Assembly: GCA_963854835.1 (NCBI GenBank)
Contig: OY978527.1
Coordinates: 29,492,047-29,556,046 of the forward strand
Length of the DNA: 64,000 bases
Reading direction: 5' to 3'
Source of the DNA: Megamerina dolium
Lineage: Eukaryota; Arthropoda; Insecta; Diptera; Megamerinidae
Part shown: in pieces, positions 60,987-64,000 of the stretch
Layout of the letters: the number at the start of each line of letters is the position of its first letter
Position numbering within the stretch: position 1 is the stretch's first letter
Translations under genes and position numbers: made by a program
The notes under the pieces: generated by a model
Seen by the model: the letters and a program-made list of their open reading frames with translations, nothing else
Databases searched by the model: none
What the model was told of the DNA's origin: nothing

Positions 60987-61750
60987 GATTTAATAAATAA
61001 GAAAAATATTAATAATAATAATTAATAATAAATAATAGTAATAAAATGTCAATAAAATGATTATAAGTAGTGCAGATTTTAAAAATTTCTTTGCCAGAAA
61101 TAATTTCATAGCAAACGCAGTTATTGTAAATATGCCAACGAAATTTAATGCAAAATACCGCAACTAAGTTATTATAACTAGTTGCATAGATAAGGCGTGC
61201 GACTTTGGTAATATAATTCAAATAAATTTGTGTTTTATATAACCAACCAAATTAGTGTTTTATGCTAATTTAACAAAACAAAAAATTAATATTCAATTCT
61301 AATTTAACTTATTTACATTAATCGGTTAACCAGTTAGCGTAACAATTTTAACAGTATAAAGCAAAAGTTGTGAGAAGCGTTTGTGGTTACACTTTAACCC
61401 AAAATATGTACATACTAAGTAGTATCGTGTGTATGCATGAAGGGATAGTAAGCATGTAAGTAGCTTAATTTGCTTGTGCAATATTTGAATTTTAGATACC
61501 AGTACATATGTATATAAAAGGAAAAATGTATTTCCATCCTTTTTTGGTTTACTTAATAAGCTCTTTTAGTGGTTCGCTCAAAAGAAAAAATCGAATGCGA
61601 TGAGGTTACATTTTAAGTGCTTTTTTCTAGTTTTAGTGCTTCCGGTTGCTTTGGAAATTTACTTGGTTGTCGGTTAGTTGTTAAAAAAAGTGCTTCAATA
61701 TCTATTATTATTCATTTGTTTTTGGTTTTTTTCTATACATAAAAAAATAA
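60987..61750. other. Unassigned AT-rich DNA
   Basis: ATT-rich start, no supported gene. Confidence 0.4.
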
Positions 61751-61754
61751 ACAT

Positions 61755-62097
61755 GTGGCACTTATAAGTCCTGAAGAGCTCTTTGGCTGAGCTTCTCTTC
61801 CAGTACTATTGTGCATGTTAAATTTTAGACAGTATTAGAAGGGACCTATTTATTTTAGCCGGCTCCGAACGGCAGAACTCTTGTGCCATCACACCTCCTC
61901 AGCTTTGTCACAAAGTTTTTTTAGAAGCTTTTCCATGGCAAATTGTTACTGTCGGAAGAATTCCCTATTGCTTGCCGACACGTGGGTACCATTCGAAAGA
62001 AAAATCTCTTCGATATTACATTTTGTATGCTTCAGCCAGGGATCGAACCCACATATCAGAAGGCCACTGCACTAACCACTGAGCTACGGCACCCACA
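61755..62097 (-). mobile_element. tRNA-derived SINE copy
   Basis: On the - strand: box A TAGCTCAGTGG (62076-62086) and box B GGTTCGATCC (62039-62048, with one base differing from the other copies), then the shared body (TGTCGGCAAGCAATAGGGAA, GTAACAATTTGCCATGGAAA, CGGAGCCGGCTAAAATAAAT). It ends in AAGTGCCACATG and a T-rich tail. Confidence 0.85.
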
Positions 62098-63415
62098 CAT
62101 ATACACAATCCTTTGTTAAATGTGACTTATTATTATCATTTATTTATTATTTATGTAGTTTATTTCAAAATGTTACTTTATGCACAAAATTAATTTTAAA
62201 TACTTCAATAATACATAGGCATAGCAGGGTTGTAGCTAAGGAGGATTGAAATGAATTTTAGGGTATTTAACAGTTAGTAGTAGAAGGATTCCCTATCACT
62301 ATTATATGCATAACATATTTCTGTATATAATCATATGTATATGAAGCTCATATGAAATCAAATAAATACCATTTCCGTGAGGTATATGTTAAATTTGACG
62401 ATTTTAGTCCATCCGCCTTAGGTTTGGCGGATATATCCTACTCGGACCCTTTGCTAAATCGTCCGGATTTGTTTAAGAATTTCAGTAGATTACCTATTGC
62501 AAAATTTGAAAGTGGGCGAAGCGAAACTCTGTCTACACCAGAATGTAATACGCGCACATTGCTCTGTAAAATTGCTTTTCTTTGTTGACTGTGTTGGCAA
62601 CATTGGATTTACCAACTCTCCGTTGCCATGTGAAATTGTTTTATTATTATTTTTCTCAAGTTATATCTACAAGTGGACAGAACCGTGTGCGAGACTTTTT
62701 TTATGTCCCCGATCTCTCTCTCTCTCTCTCATAACAAAACATTGTACAACAGCTAAATAAAAACGGAAGTAAATTAAATTAAGACACATACACAAACATT
62801 ATATTAGTTGAACAATAAATTCAAATTGTTATACATTAACATGAAAAAGTGAGTGCGTTATTGTGTAAATTACTACATATGTACAATCTATGTAACCACA
62901 GCAGCCTGAACAACATTAGCAACAATTTCAAATCTACAAACATCACGACAATCACCACCTCACTAACACCTACATTGCTCTCGCGCCACCTTACTACAAA
63001 CAAGGAGTTACAAACGTTGGATCGAGCTCATCGGCGCCTCATGCCTCACACAGGAAACCCGTTTAAAAGAAGTACATCTTGTCACATACAGCAATGTTTA
63101 AGCCAATCGTGAAAATTCCTAAATTGTATGAAAACAAAATTTAAAATAAATACGATATAGTTTGTACTTCATGTACTAAAGTACAGTTTATTGTACTCCA
63201 TGTGGCTTACAGACTGGCTTATAGACTGGAACTTTTTACAATATTACTTCGGATGTGTATTCTGATGCTGACTACTAAATCGTTTCTTTTACCGAAACAA
63301 TTTAATATTCTATCATGGGAGCTATCTGAGCTACAACATCCCGGAGCATCAATTTTCGCCAACTTTTTGGAGTATTTGAGGCGGTACCGTGAGCTTCAAT
63401 TTGTTTTTTAAATGC
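62098..63415. other. Unassigned region with weak coding hints
   Basis: A 78-codon + frame at 62352-62588 (FDDFSPSALGLADISYSDPL) has mixed, non-repetitive composition but no recognised domain. At 62841 an ATGAAAAA/GTGAGT could be a short first exon with donor. A GC-richer block at 62895-63060 after a CCACAG acceptor has a partly open frame. None of these links into a convincing gene, so they are recorded as possibilities only. Confidence 0.2.
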
Positions 63416-63419
63416 CAGT

Positions 63420-63570
63420 GTGCAGGTTTATTTTTGGAACCATTTCAGCACCAAATGCGACAATTTTGTTTATTCACAAAGCCATTGAGTCCGAAGTGTA
63501 ATATCATTTTGCTGATTCATTTTGGAAATAAATTACCACAATTTCTAAACATTGTTCAATACTGAACAAA
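63420..63570 (-). mobile_element. mariner transposase scrap
   Basis: The - strand reads LHFGLNGFVNKQNCRIWC at about 63439-63492, matching the conserved block after the first catalytic Asp of the mariner group also seen at 14784 ('AHFSLGGYVNKQNCRIWG'). Only about 150 bp are preserved. Confidence 0.7.
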
Positions 63571-64000
63571 AAGACGCAATGACGTGTCATATTAAATGTC
63601 ATAATGTCAGAGTTTTTCGCTATTGGATAAAGTGACATAAAAATATTTTATGTTCTTTTGTCTTTGTCTAAAACTGCTCGATTCTACAAAAGGCGAAAAT
63701 ATCGTTTTTCAATTAGTAATGTTGATGTTATATCGAAAACATCGTCTTGGGACTAATTTTCAATTCGTATTTTTGTTTAAGTGTGGTTGTAAAAGGTTAA
63801 GATTTTTGGTATGCAGAAAGACGAGGTGTGTTTTAGAAGACGAGAACAAAAAAAAAAAAATTAAAATTGAAATCGATGGGAATTTTTCTTTTTCTTCTCT
63901 TAAAAGGATAAGTTATTCAAAATGAAATCTTCTATGAACTTCTACCAATGATTATGTACGATGTCTATAGTCGATACCTCCAGAATGGTGAATTGTTCTC
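63571..64000. other. Unassigned AT-rich DNA to window end
   Basis: No motif recognised; the 91-codon frame at 63650-63925 has Lys/Phe-rich AT-driven composition. Confidence 0.4.

Overview
This is a eukaryotic, AT-rich, intron-containing window from a fly, most likely a tephritid fruit fly (Bactrocera, Zeugodacus or Rhagoletis type). The fly assignment rests on a clear erect wing (ewg/NRF-1) orthologue, short 60-nt introns, insect mariner/Tc1 transposases and an RTE-type retrotransposon. The tephritid part is inference from repeat style and gene size.

Three protein-coding host loci can be supported. (1) ewg, + strand, coding from 9470 to 20635 in seven exons. It encodes the NRF-1 family DNA-binding domain and the conserved C-terminal transactivation region. 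Its last intron (17217-20437) is 3.2 kb and holds an in-frame 270-codon Asn/Ala/Gln-rich extension of exon 6, two AATAAA signals and long U-rich tracts. This is the layout expected of the ELAV-regulated last intron known from Drosophila ewg. (2) A small intronless gene on the - strand (42623-42919) for a secreted six-cysteine peptide whose spacing matches insect defensins. (3) A + strand gene spliced from 47880 to 57459, encoding a secreted Gln/Pro/Tyr-rich protein of about 658 residues with a signal peptide interrupted by an intron. I do not recognise its product.

Most of the rest is transposon-derived. 1-9469: probable ewg upstream/5' region with a 5'-truncated RTE copy (2313-3814), an R1/I-like LINE remnant (about 4320-5120) and a decayed mariner (about 8450-8960). 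10526-17088 (ewg introns): an internally deleted mariner, a SINE copy and a complete but frameshifted mariner with its own inverted repeats. 21960-31215: a jockey-like fragment, a mariner remnant, a tRNA-derived SINE, a Tc1-like element with long inverted repeats, and a full-length intact RTE retrotransposon (27841-31215) with a perfect 14-bp target duplication. 31216-42600: another SINE, a decayed RTE, an internally deleted mariner, two long AT-dinucleotide tracts and a family of short direct repeats. 43449-45346 and 59158-60986: two copies of an interspersed element containing roughly 300-bp tandem units. 57713-64000: a decayed RTE, a SINE, a mariner scrap and unassigned AT-rich DNA.

The most interesting items are the ewg last-intron architecture, the divergent defensin-like gene, the young autonomous RTE, and a five-copy tRNA-derived SINE family.
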